NCBI GenBank assembly: GCA_904063045.1
Contig: CAJFCJ010000027.1
Span: 250,501 to 314,500, forward strand
Direction of reading: 5' to 3'
Origin: Dimorphilus gyrociliatus
Lineage: Eukaryota; Annelida; Polychaeta; Dinophilidae
Length of the DNA stretch: 64,000 nucleotides
In this document: one piece after another, positions 1 through 11,427 of the stretch
Numbering within the stretch: position 1 is the stretch's first letter
Layout of the letters: the number at the start of each line of letters is the position of its first letter
Notes under the pieces: generated by a model
Told to the model about the DNA's origin: nothing
What the model saw: only the letters and a program-made list of their open reading frames with translations
Database searches by the model: none
Made by a program: the position numbers and the translations under genes

Positions 1-956
1 ATACTCCCTTTAAGTCTAAATGCCTAACGAGCTTAAACGTCCTTAGAACTTCGACGTGATTTTAAAGTGTAACCTACGGTAATTAGTTTAATCAAGGCTA
101 TTTCATAAATCGACAAGGTACAAGATCTGTTGTCGAAAATTAACACAACGCCAGAAGGCAAAGCGGTAGTTATTAGCTTACGACGTATTCTACTCGCCTC
201 CTCGTAAGTAGGCAGTTAACGAAAGGTTCATAAAAGAAAAAGAGATATGGGAAAAGGCGGAAAAAGGATAGAGAAGAATTTAATGAGGGAAGATTAAGAA
301 ATCGGCGAATTAATTACTATAAGTTCCACCTGATTGCTTCATATGATAAAAGAATTTTGTGCGATTGCTACTAGCTTGGTAGTTTTTTTTTATACATACA
401 GATATATAGAGATAGAATATACAGTATATCTAATATCATATAAGGCTATACAACTTTACGATGTAATACGCAATAACGGAGAAAGAGGTTGAAAGAAGGA
501 GAGGAAAGAAATAGATTATTCTCTAATTTCCTTTATTCTTTCACTAATTAACAGATAACCATTTCCGAAATGCTATTTTCTCGAACCCGTTTTGGTGCCT
601 CTCCAGTTTTACTCGTTTTTTTCCTATTCACCTTGTCCTTCTTTTTTTCCATGACACTCACCCGTTCCCTACTCTTCCTCTCACTTATTTTCTTTTCTCT
701 CTCTCTCTCTTGCTGTCTCTTTTCCCTGTTTTTTCTTTCTGTCTTTTTTTTTAATTTCAATTTCATTAATCATTTATCCTAATTGGAAGGAAGGATAAAA
801 TGTCCATTTGAACAAATAATCCGTTTAAGAATCTAGAATAGCACCATTCTCGATTTTCATCCAGGTTATAGCGTTAATGGATTAATTAGTAATAAAAAAT
901 TGAAAAAAGGGAGAAAAGTAGAAAAAAAATGGAAAAGACGGTCAGTTGGGGAGGAA

Positions 957-980
957 AGAGAGAGAGAGAGAGAGAGAGAG
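957..980. repeat. (GA)n microsatellite
   Basis: Uninterrupted GA dinucleotide run ending in a G7 tract. It sits in a purine-rich block of about 150 bp. Confidence 0.9.
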
Positions 981-1155
981 GGGGGGAAGGGGCAGAGAAG
1001 GGGCAGAGAAAGTAAAACTACAAGTGAAGAATACGAAATTAGTAGCGAGAGGAAGAAGGAGAGAAAGTGAAAAAAAAACGGGACAAAAAGATAATCCGAA
1101 ATGTTGAAAAGCTTGGCAAGTTGTGATAAAGAAGAAGAAAAAAAGAAAATAATCC

Positions 1156-1178
1156 ATAGCAAGTTGTCAACTTGCTAT
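1156..1178. repeat. perfect 11-bp inverted repeat
   Basis: Two 11-bp arms (ATAGCAAGTTG and its exact reverse complement) flank a single T. The shared half GCAAGTTG recurs about 45 bp upstream (near 1111-1118). No transposon ends or target duplication are visible. It could be a dimeric protein-binding site; function unknown. Confidence 0.75.
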
Positions 1179-3233
1179 AGGCATTGGTTAAGTAAGGAGC
1201 TTATAAAATATAACATCATTACACATTGACTACCTGAGAAAGAATATTCCCGGTTAAAACGTCTACAATGGATTTATACACATACTGTATATATGTGCAC
1301 ATATATTGCATATCGTCTACAATATAGTCTAGATGTACGCAGGTACAAATTTAGCGTGCATAAATATGTGAGTACTTCCCGAGGATATTTTACAGAGGGT
1401 AAACTGGGAGTACTGCTCTTATTCTAATTAATTTACATTCGGTTAAATAATGGGTCGTATAGTGGAAAGCATTATATTTTCATTCAATTCCATGATAATT
1501 TTAGCTTTTTTACGGAAATCCTTGTTTAGTTAATCATTGAGCTTCTCTCTCTGTCTATCTGACTGTCTGTCTCTGCTGCTCGCTCTCTATCTCTCTCGTT
1601 CCTTCCCTTGGTCTAGCTTTCCTCTCTCTCTAAATATATATATATCTCTATTTTCTCCCTCTTTCTCTTTGAATGTTCCTCTCTCTTCAGGTGTCATCGA
1701 GTTTGTCGTTACATCAATCTGCACTTAAAAAATTCGGCTTCACCCTTACAGCGTGATTTAAACAACTTTTATTATATTTATTTTCGAGAATGATTGTAAA
1801 AACGACAAAAAAATGTATATTTTGCTTTGACTAGACTTTTTTTTTGTTTTAAATCGATCAACAAAATATCTCGAATGAAAGTTCTTTAAGCAATGTTTTT
1901 TTTTTTATTATTATTATTTTGACTTTGGTCTTAAAGTAATAGATGAAAAAAAAGGGGAGTAATTGCGTGATATTTGTAGCAAGTGAAAATTGCGTAGAAT
2001 TCTTGATTCAATTAAGAATAGTAAAAATTTTAACAAAAGAATAAACAACGTAGTATTTAAATTTTAATATTTTGAATAGATTCTTTATAGACATTCAAGC
2101 TATTTCTTTCGTTTATTTGTTCTTTAATAAATAGTTGTAAGCTTTTTCGCTTCTCTCTTTTAGTCTATTTAAATAGTAATTTCTTTTTTTCTTTTATCAA
2201 CAAATGCGTAAGATAACTTGAAAATTACACTAATGACGTTCTAAGAGGTAATTAAAGTCGATTGGTGTCTTTCTTTAGACACAATAATTTAATATATATT
2301 GTATAGAGATACATGAAAAACCTGTACTTGTTTATATAATTGTTATAATTGTGTTTTTTTTTCATAAAACATCGTAGGTGGTTAACAGAGTCATATTTAC
2401 GTGTCAATAAAGATGCGGGAGAGGGACAAGCAACGAGAATAGGAAATGGGAAATATATAGACAATATAGTAATCTAATACAGATAGAACCGTAGATGAAT
2501 GTAGGCAATGATAATACTTGTACCGTATAGAATAGATGAGCAAAGCAGTACATATATTACATTGTACTGTATACATATATTTATGCTATAAATAAATATA
2601 TAAACCGTATATATAAATAGTTTATTTTTTTGCCTGTAAGATTTAATTAAGAGATCGTAATGATTAATAATACTAATGGTGCTAACGAGATATACCAGTT
2701 GAAAGGAGTTATAACATGCATAAATGTATATATATATATATATAGTATAGTTTTCGATTTAAACAACGCTATTAATAAAGCCGAATTCAAAATAAAAGTC
2801 GATGGTTATTTTTGTTAATTTAGTCAGGGTTTTACAGCGCATGTACAATTAACGCATCATTTCCCATTCTAAAATATTTATAGCTACTTTGTTTGTCAAA
2901 AGAGTACGGTTAGGTTCTTCTAACATACTTACTGTCATAGTCCATTCACAGCACCGACCAACTGCTAAACTGCAGTCTTTAAGCTAGAAGAGTTTCGATA
3001 TACTATAATTTTCCCATGTAATAATAAAATCCACTCTCATATTTCTTATCTTTCCCTGTTCAATATTTTTTCTAAGCCGAAGAGAAACAAGCTTTAATAT
3101 TTCACAACTGTATATACTCTTCCTCTTTTAATTTTCCTTCTTCTTTCTCTCTCTCTTTCGCGCTATCATCCGCAAACTGTTAACGTTCTATAAGAGCTTT
3201 CACTCTATCATACCTATTTGAATGCTATTCTAA

Positions 3234-3282
3234 CATACAGGTGGCGCTTTTTATTTCGCTGTAAAAGCGCCATCTATCTGTT
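3234..3282. promoter_or_regulatory. paired CTCF/YY1-like motifs inside a hairpin
   Basis: A forward motif ACAGGTGGCGC (ending at 3247) and a reverse motif GCGCCATCTATCTG (3269-3282) face each other. Their inner halves (GGCGCTTTT and AAAAGCGCC) are exact reverse complements, so the element is also a potential stem-loop. AGRTGGCGC matches the core of the animal CTCF consensus and overlaps the YY1 core GCCAT. It lies about 130 bp past the stop of the gene at 3414-4110. Function is inferred from motif only. Confidence 0.4.
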
Positions 3283-3347
3283 GTTTATATATCGGATGAC
3301 TAAGACAAAATTTGCGCTTTTTATATCAAAAATCAGAAAAGTTTTTT

Positions 3348-3353
3348 TTTATT
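3348..3353 (-). terminator. polyadenylation signal
   Basis: AATAAA on the minus strand, about 60 bp beyond the stop codon of the gene ending at 3414. Position and sequence are typical of an animal polyA signal. Confidence 0.5.
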
Positions 3354-3413
3354 TTGAAACTCACAACAATCTCATTACATATAAAAAAAACCTCTGAATT
3401 ATTCTTGAGGTGG

Positions 3414-4110
3414 TTATACTCTAGTCGTCTCATAGCCGTCATAATTTGATGTCTTTCGCCACCATAAAACTAACGACGCTACAAACAATAATGAGGTAAC
3501 ACTGACTAAAATATACAGAACGATTTTGTGTGACATAAAATTGTTCTTGTTGTCCCTTTTCCTTTTTTTTTTATCAACATCATTCTGTGGTTCAAAGATA
3601 CCGCAGTTATAACCACTACTCTGATCTTCATAATCCTCGTAGTTTGTCCAATAGTTGTCATTACCTATTGGGAGATGGAAAACATATACACGAAATACTA
3701 TTGAATGTAGTTTATCTTTACCTAATGATTCTTCAATCACTAACTTATAGCACCCACTGTCCAATTTGTATTGTAGACTGACACATATGCTACAATCCTT
3801 GTCATTGATTGCAGCTATTTTTACGTGTTCTATAAACGCATAAAGTAGATATATAATTGAAAAGAAAAACAAATTAACAAATTTTACCTAATATACACGT
3901 TTGATTGTGAGAGAGATCCTGACCACAATCTATCTGAAAACAAGCGTGTAGATAACTTGAACATTCACTGCAAACGTCCAAGGCGTCTTTAATGTCCTCT
4001 AGATCGCACTTCTTCAAAACATCACCTATGTCTGTTGATTCACTGAGGGCGAGGCTTGCTAAAAGTAAGAACACAAAAACTTTGGTTATAACTGCCGGTA
4101 GCATTCTCAA
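3414..4110 (-). CDS. orphan cysteine-rich type I membrane protein, two exons
   Basis: I do not recognise the family. Exon 1 is 4110-3888 and exon 2 is 3829-3414. The 58-bp intron 3887-3830 begins GTAAAA and ends TATAG; phase 1 splicing joins Leu-Glu-His without a break and gives about 212 residues. Residues 1-23 are a convincing signal peptide (FVFLLLASLALS core). The ectodomain has about ten cysteines, with CSEC and CSIC pairs and an N-glycosylation site (NQT). A basic run (KKKRKR) precedes a membrane segment at about 177-198, followed by a 14-residue tail with two tyrosines. This predicts a secretory-pathway surface protein with a disulfide-bonded ectodomain. The next gene upstream on the same strand ends 326 bp away. 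The intron size matches others in the window, supporting a real gene. Confidence 0.7.
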
Positions 4111-4328
4111 AAATTGATAACTTGCCCCTGCCTCTTCTCGTCTTCTATGAAAAGTTTATGTTCTTACGCAATATCTATGGTTTTTGGTATGGTTATTTAA
4201 TTTTTAAAAATTCCATTATTATTGTTATTAAGTTCATTCATTACAAACGTAAGATTTTTCACTGGGATAACCACAAAATTATAGTTTTAACCACTACGAA
4301 ATTTTTACAAAAACTAGGAAAAACTCGG

Positions 4329-4361
4329 TTTATTTGTCATATGACTAAGAAAGTCTTTATT
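4329..4361 (-). terminator. two polyadenylation signals
   Basis: AATAAA occurs twice on the minus strand (4356-4361 and 4329-4334), 75-108 bp beyond the stop of the 503-codon gene at 4437. They separate it from the next gene, which starts at 4110. Confidence 0.45.
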
Positions 4362-4436
4362 TACTTTTATAGTTGAAAGGAGGAAGTGACGTCTAAAATT
4401 ATGGTTGTTATGCTATTATAGTAAAGAGTATATATA

Positions 4437-5948
4437 CTATTGCGTTGTTTCGATAAAATGCCAATAATACTTGAGAATATAATAGGCGAAACAGTGTTTA
4501 ACCTTTTGAATTGTTTCTAAACAGATTTCAATGTCTTTTTCCTGATATATTTTTAACAAATCAACATTGTCCATAAAGAAGGAAACTAGATTCTTTTCCT
4601 TCAAATATCTAGCGTATTTATCTAGAATTATTATCGAATTCTCTTCAATCGATCCTGAATGGTCGAGATTAAATGCTAAATTAAAAACAACAGTACGTAG
4701 TTGTTGACGTAAATTCTTGGCTAATTTATCTTGTCTATCCTCTTTATACTTTTGATGAATTGTTAATAAAACTATAGTATAGGCTTTAATCAGGTTTGGA
4801 TGACTAATTGAGAAATAGTTTAAAAGTTTTATGGAAATTTCATCAAAGCAGATTTTCCAGGTTAATGCTTGAACTTCTGAATTGGAGAGTAAAATACCGC
4901 AGTTGAGTATATCTGCATAAAGATTTTGAGGGAGTAATTTCGAGGCAGTCTGTAGCCACTTTCTGCACAATTTAGGCCATTTAGCTAATCTAATGGCGAC
5001 GTTCTTCTTCATATCAAACTTTTGAGTAGATGTTGAAGTTCGTATTAAAACTTCAGAGATTGATGTGTCGATTTGAATTTCGTCGAATAGCTTCTTTGGC
5101 GAGAATATATAAGTTTCTGTAGAGTTCTTTTTCCTCTTCGATCCATCGATGATTCTAAGCGAAGAGAAAGAGTCTCTCTTCTCAAGGAAGTAAGGTTGAA
5201 ATGATCTAAAAATAGGCCTAAAAAATTTTTCTAAACGCTTCTTTTCAACGGTAACATAGAATTCGTCCTCTGAAAAATATTCCAAGTTAATCGACTCTTC
5301 GTCAATTCCGTAAGGTAAGACACTCAAGTTGACTTCGGGTACTTGTAAATTCATCTTTTCGCTTAATTTTAATAAGAGACATTCCATTTTCGGATGGGAT
5401 AGAAAGATGATTTCATTTATTCTATTCTGCGAATAACTACGTATATCGTCCAAAATTTTAGTACTATATTCTTCCATAAGAGAATGATCTTGTTGGAAAT
5501 TGGTGATCTTTTCCAGAGAATATTTCATATTAAAAAATTGATAAAACTGCTTAAATTTCATTGTTGTATAGATGATAATGATAATTACTAAAGACATTTT
5601 AGCACCGGGAAAAGAGGCAAACAAGAACCATAGAGTTCCACCCAAAAACGTTAAAATACTCTTAATATTATAGGAAGTTTTAATTAGTAGATCGAAGAAA
5701 GTTATGAATATGTAGACGCTCCTCTTTTCCATAACGTATCCACTAGTAGAGGAAGTTAAAAACTGCTTGAGATTTTCGTAAAAATTATACAATTTCAGAT
5801 GATAGGAAGATCTGTTCTCTTCGTTATTAGATTCATTTTCATTTGTTTTCTCTTTATGAAAGCTATTCTCTAGAAAATAATTATTAATATCCGCTAATTG
5901 TGAATTAGATATATATCTTGCTTTCTTCGAATTATTAGAATTCATCAT
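4437..5948 (-). CDS. orphan 503-residue membrane-anchored protein, single exon
   Basis: This is the longest uninterrupted reading frame in the window and certainly coding. I cannot assign a family. Residues 1-70 are polar and asparagine/serine-rich. Hydrophobic stretches follow at about 77-90, 98-113 and 117-131, the last containing a run of isoleucines. The remaining ~370 residues look helical and soluble: a region rich in Lys/Glu and Ser (about 230-310), then a helical C-terminal part containing LLPQNLYADILNCG and a segment with several Trp and Leu residues. This suggests an N-terminal hairpin-type anchor with a cytosolic helical domain. The start is a tandem ATG-ATG; the first is used here. 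No intron is needed, unlike the other genes here. Possible alternatives are an organelle outer-membrane or ER adaptor, but nothing diagnostic was seen. Confidence 0.8.
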   Translation of the reverse strand: MMNSNNSKKARYISNSQLADINNYFLENSFHKEKTNENESNNEENRSSYHLKLYNFYENLKQFLTSSTSGYVMEKRSVYIFITFFDLLIKTSYNIKSILTFLGGTLWFLFASFPGAKMSLVIIIIIYTTMKFKQFYQFFNMKYSLEKITNFQQDHSLMEEYSTKILDDIRSYSQNRINEIIFLSHPKMECLLLKLSEKMNLQVPEVNLSVLPYGIDEESINLEYFSEDEFYVTVEKKRLEKFFRPIFRSFQPYFLEKRDSFSSLRIIDGSKRKKNSTETYIFSPKKLFDEIQIDTSISEVLIRTSTSTQKFDMKKNVAIRLAKWPKLCRKWLQTASKLLPQNLYADILNCGILLSNSEVQALTWKICFDEISIKLLNYFSISHPNLIKAYTIVLLTIHQKYKEDRQDKLAKNLRQQLRTVVFNLAFNLDHSGSIEENSIIILDKYARYLKEKNLVSFFMDNVDLLKIYQEKDIEICLETIQKVKHCFAYYILKYYWHFIETTQ

Positions 5949-8900
5949 AAGACGTGCGAATAATCTCTATCTACAACAGCTTCAACGCTGTTCTCTTCAT
6001 CGATTTCCCTGTGTTTTTCACTCGATACTATGACGATGATCGATCTACGACAAACAATAAAATGGACATAGTTTTGATAAATACGAATAATTGTCATCAC
6101 TCTTCCCTCGGTTACTCTTTTCCTAAATTCTCTCTTCTTCCCGCTTTTCAATATTAATCCGTAAAGGGAGAATTAAATGAAATTATGATTTTATTAAATC
6201 AATAGTATTTCATATTTTTCATAATCAGTAACCAATTAAGTAAATACACGAGTGAAAAAATCATTTTACTATTGTTATTATTCATTTCTTGTTTTTGTTC
6301 TTTTACTTTTCTCAGCGTTATAGATTGGTTATGGGAAAAGAGAAGACAGTGATAGATTAGGCCTAGTATATACAGAATATATATCAGTATATATATAGAT
6401 ATATACTACTTTATATAGAATACAACGACCTAATAATGGTTGTTATATTCAATGTCTGAAATGTGGATATAATTTATGAATAAATTTTCTAAAATCAATT
6501 TCTTTCTTGATGATTAAAAATAATAGGAAAGGAAGGAATATAGAAGAACAAAGTAGAAAGAGAAAAGAGAGATATAGAGCTGGAAGGGGGCGGAAAAGAA
6601 TCTTTAAAAGAAGAAAGAAAAAGGAGCGGAGGGGGGGGGATAAACATACAGTACATATAAATATAAACTGTATATTACAGTATATACAGCATAATAACTA
6701 TAAAAAGAGACTACTCGCTCTTTCCTTAGAAATTAAAAGCCTATAATCTTAAGATAATTTATCAAAAAGGTAACTTTATTTTATAGATTTTTAGAGGTCG
6801 TATTCATTCAATAGGGTTCTTTGCCCAAGAAAATTATATTAATTAGAAAAATATCTTCTCCTTCCATTCCTTCTATTCATTCAACTTCAAAGACTTATTG
6901 AAGTTTGCCACTAATGAATAATTATTCCTTTTTATCTTTATAGCATTTTGGGTTAATACAATAGACTTTTTGAATGAATTTCGTCTTGAATAAATAGAAC
7001 AAAAAGTTTATATTTGATATAATCAATAAGCTATTTAATTAATAGTATTATCTACAAATTTACTTATAATTATGCATGTACATTGATAATCTTTGAATAT
7101 ATTGCTAATTTAATCGATAATTCGTGAATTATACAAGGAAGAGGGAATATAAAGAGGTTAATTAATCTTGTATTATTCAAGTGAAGTAAATGAAAGGGTT
7201 AGTGGAAATTCTTCAAAAGAATAGAATTTTATTGGAATCCATGTCAAGGATATTTAAAACGTCTAAAGCTAGAAAATTACTTGCTTGGTTTCTTTCGCAT
7301 TCTTTTTACAAGTCACCGTTTAAAAGAGAAGGATGAAAAGATGAAAAGATGAAAAGGAAAGCTGGCTGAAAATTTTAGTGGGTGAGGGATAAAGGGAGAA
7401 AATCTAATCCTTCTTCATAAACCTTATATAATGTAACTAAAAAGAATAAACTTTTTTAAATAGGGAAAATATTATTAATTTTCTCTTATCCGTTAGATGA
7501 CACTGCTGTTTTTTCTCAGCAGAAAAAGAAGAAGGATTAAACGCCAAACCCATTAATGTGTATTCTTAATATCTAGGAAGGTTTTGAAGAGTCAATCGAG
7601 CTTTTTCAAGGGAAATTAGAAGGAAATGAAAGAGACTTGACGATATTGTTACTTAATAAAGACGAAAAAGAAAAACATAATGTCTAAAAATTACCCAGAA
7701 GAAAACGGGATTTGATCTGTAAAAGGAGATTAAAGAAAAAATGACATCGTTATTACAAACGCTCGGTGTTTGCCATGCAAACAAATGATATATTATTGAT
7801 TAATTTTCTAGGCAGTTATTCCCTACTGTACTATCATCAGAATAGTTGTCGATTCTATTGAATGAGATGCGTCGATAGAATACAATAAATAGACTTCCGT
7901 AAAAGGGGACTATTAACTGTTTTTTCTAGATTATTGCTCAACGATTTGTTCTTTTTTTTCTCTCTTTCATTCATTCTTTCTCTTTTTCCCTTTATTATTC
8001 GCTTATTATTACTTTATAAGTAGTTTAAGAGTATAAATCAAAATTTAAACAAAACATTAACACAGTGGAAAATATCAAATGAACAATAAAAAGAACTGTT
8101 TTAATATTTATATATTATTATTACTATTAATACTTGTTCTATGCTCTGTTTTCCTTATTCATCTATCCGTCCATCCATCTATTTGTCTATCTATCTATCA
8201 ATGTATTTGTTCATTCGTCTATCTATGATTCTTACGCATTGTACCCCATTCACCTACCGTCCCAACCTAGCCGGTAGTTCTGCTTTTTCTCTATCTCCTC
8301 TTCTCTTTTCCTGTTGAGAAAATAGAACTTATTAAAGAGTACGAACTAAAGGGAAAAGAAGAAAAAGTTTTTAATTTATTTATCGAGTACGGATTATTAA
8401 TAGTAATTATAAATAGCTGGAAAGACTGTTAATGAATACTAATTAATAGTGAAAGTCATTGGTCATGACTACTCCTACCTAATTTCCTGCTACTTTTCAT
8501 AGTCTTCTTTGGTCAAAGCACCTCTCTTTAAGCTCTATTGAATAATTTATTATATAATATTCAGTTTAAGCTCTTAAAATACTGTTAGGCAGGGTGTGGG
8601 GAAATTTTTTGTTGTCTCTTTCTTTCTTATCTCTACCATATATAATGATATAAAAATAAAAGAATATAGAAATTTAACGGCAATGATAGAGAGAGAGAGA
8701 GAGAGAGAGACAGAGAGTAGAAAAGATAAGAAATATAATTTAATTTGTTCAATTCCAATATATGATACGAATAATAAATATAAGAGTTTCGTCTGGTAGG
8801 AACGTTAAGTGTACACTTATCTCAGACCGTTTTGGACAAGATGCAATGCTCACTCAAGTCGTGTTTTAGACGACCGTAGAACCAAAATTTATCGTCATCT

Positions 8901-10786
8901 ATTTCCTGCTTTATAAAATCATGGGATTTTCTTTCGACCTCATCAATTCTTTTTTCCTTTCATCCTTCCTTTACCCTATTGTCATATAGCACCTCCTTCT
9001 ACTCTACCACCGCCAAATTCTATCTTGTATTACTTTTATTACTATCTTCCACTTTTTATCTTGTTCGTAATTTTTTCGTGTTCCTTCTTCTCCGTCTCCT
9101 CCACCAATAACGTGATTGCATCTATACGAATATATTATGTATTTTACAGCTGAAAATTCTTATATAAATACAATATATAATGACTAACTATATAAATATG
9201 TAAATAAAGTTTCTTCTATAGAATATTCACAGAAAATATGGATGTATTAGAAAACACAATAATATAGATTTATGCAGACGATACACAGTATATATACAGT
9301 ATATATATGTATATAAAAGGTATATATTCTGCAAATACGGTTGTTATTTATTGTTGTTGTTGGCTTTTGAATCTATTAATATCGTGTTGAAGATAATTAT
9401 TGTTTTTCGGCTTTGGAATGCAAGTTTCATTTCACTGATTTACTATTTTAGTTCCATTTAAAGTAAATATTTTATAATAAACATATATATATATATATAA
9501 ATATACTGTATATATACTATATATATATAGATATATGTGTATATATATTGATATTATTATTTAAATAAATACATGATATTTATTCTTTTTATAATAGTTT
9601 CATATATAATTTCTAACATTTATTAATAATTAACAAATGTTTATTGGTTGGACAGTTTCTTCTTTCTTTTATTTCTTCTTGTTAAATTTTTATATTTATA
9701 GAAAATAAGATATTTCACAAAAATTGTTAATATCTTTCACTTTTCATCCTCTATTACCCGCTTTTCCATTCTCTCTCTCTCTCTCTCTCTCTTTGCCTCT
9801 CTTTCTTCTACCCTCTCTCCCTCTCCTCTCTCTCTATCTCATTTTTTTACTTTCAATAAATTTTAGTTGGTTGCTATATTAAGTTTATTTTGACAACTTT
9901 TATCCCTTTACCACCGAATTTTTTCTCCTACTTATAGTATCTGAAATACTGTATATTAATATATATTAGTATATAAAAATATAGATGTATATTACAATTG
10001 ATATATCCTATATATTGTTATGTGTACTAATATTTTTCACCCATGTTAATTCCCTGTCTTCCGTTTAATAAACTGTACCTACAGAATCTACTTTTAAAAG
10101 GTAAATGAACTCTTAAAAATGTGATCCAATGAGAAAATTATTACCAAGACTTTTCATCAACAATAAAGTAAATAGAAAATTAATTAATTGATAACTTTAT
10201 AAAGATTAATGAATGAAAATTGCAGAGGAAGCATGATAAAGAATGAATTAATCAAGTTGAAGTTGAAGTTATTCTACAGATATTTTGTTTTCTAATTTTA
10301 GAATGAAGTATATTTTTTATTAACACTTTCCTTCTTTTTCTTCTCTCCTTTCTTTCTTAGTCGGCTGCTTTTCTCTTTAACTTGTCATGCGCCATGAAAC
10401 ACTAGCCTTATGACATTGAAAGTGTAAATAAATCTCTTTTTCTACCCAAAATTAATAAAGTATTATGACGATTTAATCCGTTTTAATCTAAACTCCTACC
10501 GGCTAACGCTATAATAATTAGGAAAAAACAATAAATAATTAAGTAGAGTAGGTCAATCAAGAGACGCCACTCGCTTCAGACGCTTCAGAGGCGTCACATG
10601 TTGTACAAACATGCGACGATCGGCACAGCATGAGCGTCTAAAGGATTTCATTATAATTTTTTTTTTACTCGACGTTTTATCTGCAATTAATTATGAAATG
10701 TACAAGGTAAAGTAAACGTTTAATTTTCAGATAACTATACTAATATAGGAAAGAAAAGAAGAAGGGGTAGATGAGTAGGAAAACGA

Positions 10787-10822
10787 CTAGTAGTAGTAGT
10801 CATAGTAGTAGTAGTAGTAGTA
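10787..10822. repeat. (TAG)n trinucleotide repeat
   Basis: About eleven TAG/GTA units, interrupted once by CATAG at 10801. Confidence 0.85.
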
Positions 10823-10987
10823 CGAGTATCAGAAATATTAGGAGGTTATCTAACATATTAGTATATATATATATATATTTCCTGGAAGTTGTGTCCCAAA
10901 TAGATTCATGCTAAAAAGAGAAACTGTAATATGATTTAGATTATTTACTAAACAGTTCATTATTCTATGTGTATTTGATACAAGAAT

Positions 10988-10989
<2 letters not shown>

Positions 10990-11024
<35 letters not shown>
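10990..11024. repeat. (AT)n microsatellite
   Basis: About 17 uninterrupted AT units, among the longest pure dinucleotide runs in the window. Confidence 0.95.
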
Positions 11025-11031
<7 letters not shown>

Positions 11032-11390
11032 TGTTATATTTATTTATTTATTATAGATATGTATTGCTTAATTATCAAATTAAGAAAACAAAAATTAGAT
11101 TAATGTACTGGTAGTACGTGTTTATCTCTTTGTATTTTGTTACTTGGAATATATGCAGAATATATACAGTAGATATATATATATATATCACCGAAAAATA
11201 TCAATTTATATGTATAAATATTTGTAAACAAGCCAAAGTACAAATATCCATATTTATATCTTTATATAAACAACAGAGTTGTGTCATAGTGTAAATACAC
11301 TAGAGTGGAGATTTACTAATCTGCGTTAAAACTAAGTGAAAGAAAGTTAGAAAGGAAGAAAGAGAGAGAAAAAAAACAGACAGGCTGAGG

Positions 11391-11427
11391 GAGGGAGAGA
11401 GGGAGAGAGAGGGGGGAGGGGGAGGGG
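11391..11427 (+). other. G-rich tract, potential G-quadruplex
   Basis: Purine-only stretch with at least four G runs of three or more, ending G6-A-G5-A-G4. It fits the usual four-run G-quadruplex pattern with one-base loops. It stands out in a region otherwise dominated by A/T. Confidence 0.5.

Larger units (their letters stand above)
1..3413. other. gene-free left flank
   Basis: No reading frame with protein-like composition is seen; the open frames here are low-complexity translations of CT/GA tracts. Contents: scattered GA and CT microsatellites, TA-rich tracts with TACAGTATA or TACTGTATA cores (about 418-429 and 1282-1292), a perfect 11-bp inverted repeat at 1156-1178, and a pair of oppositely oriented CTCF/YY1-like motifs at 3234-3282 just past the end of the first gene. 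Confidence 0.6.

Noticed and set aside
5945-6151. 68-codon frame upstream of the 503-residue protein
   Set aside because: Overlaps its start in another frame, basic low-information peptide; at most an upstream ORF.
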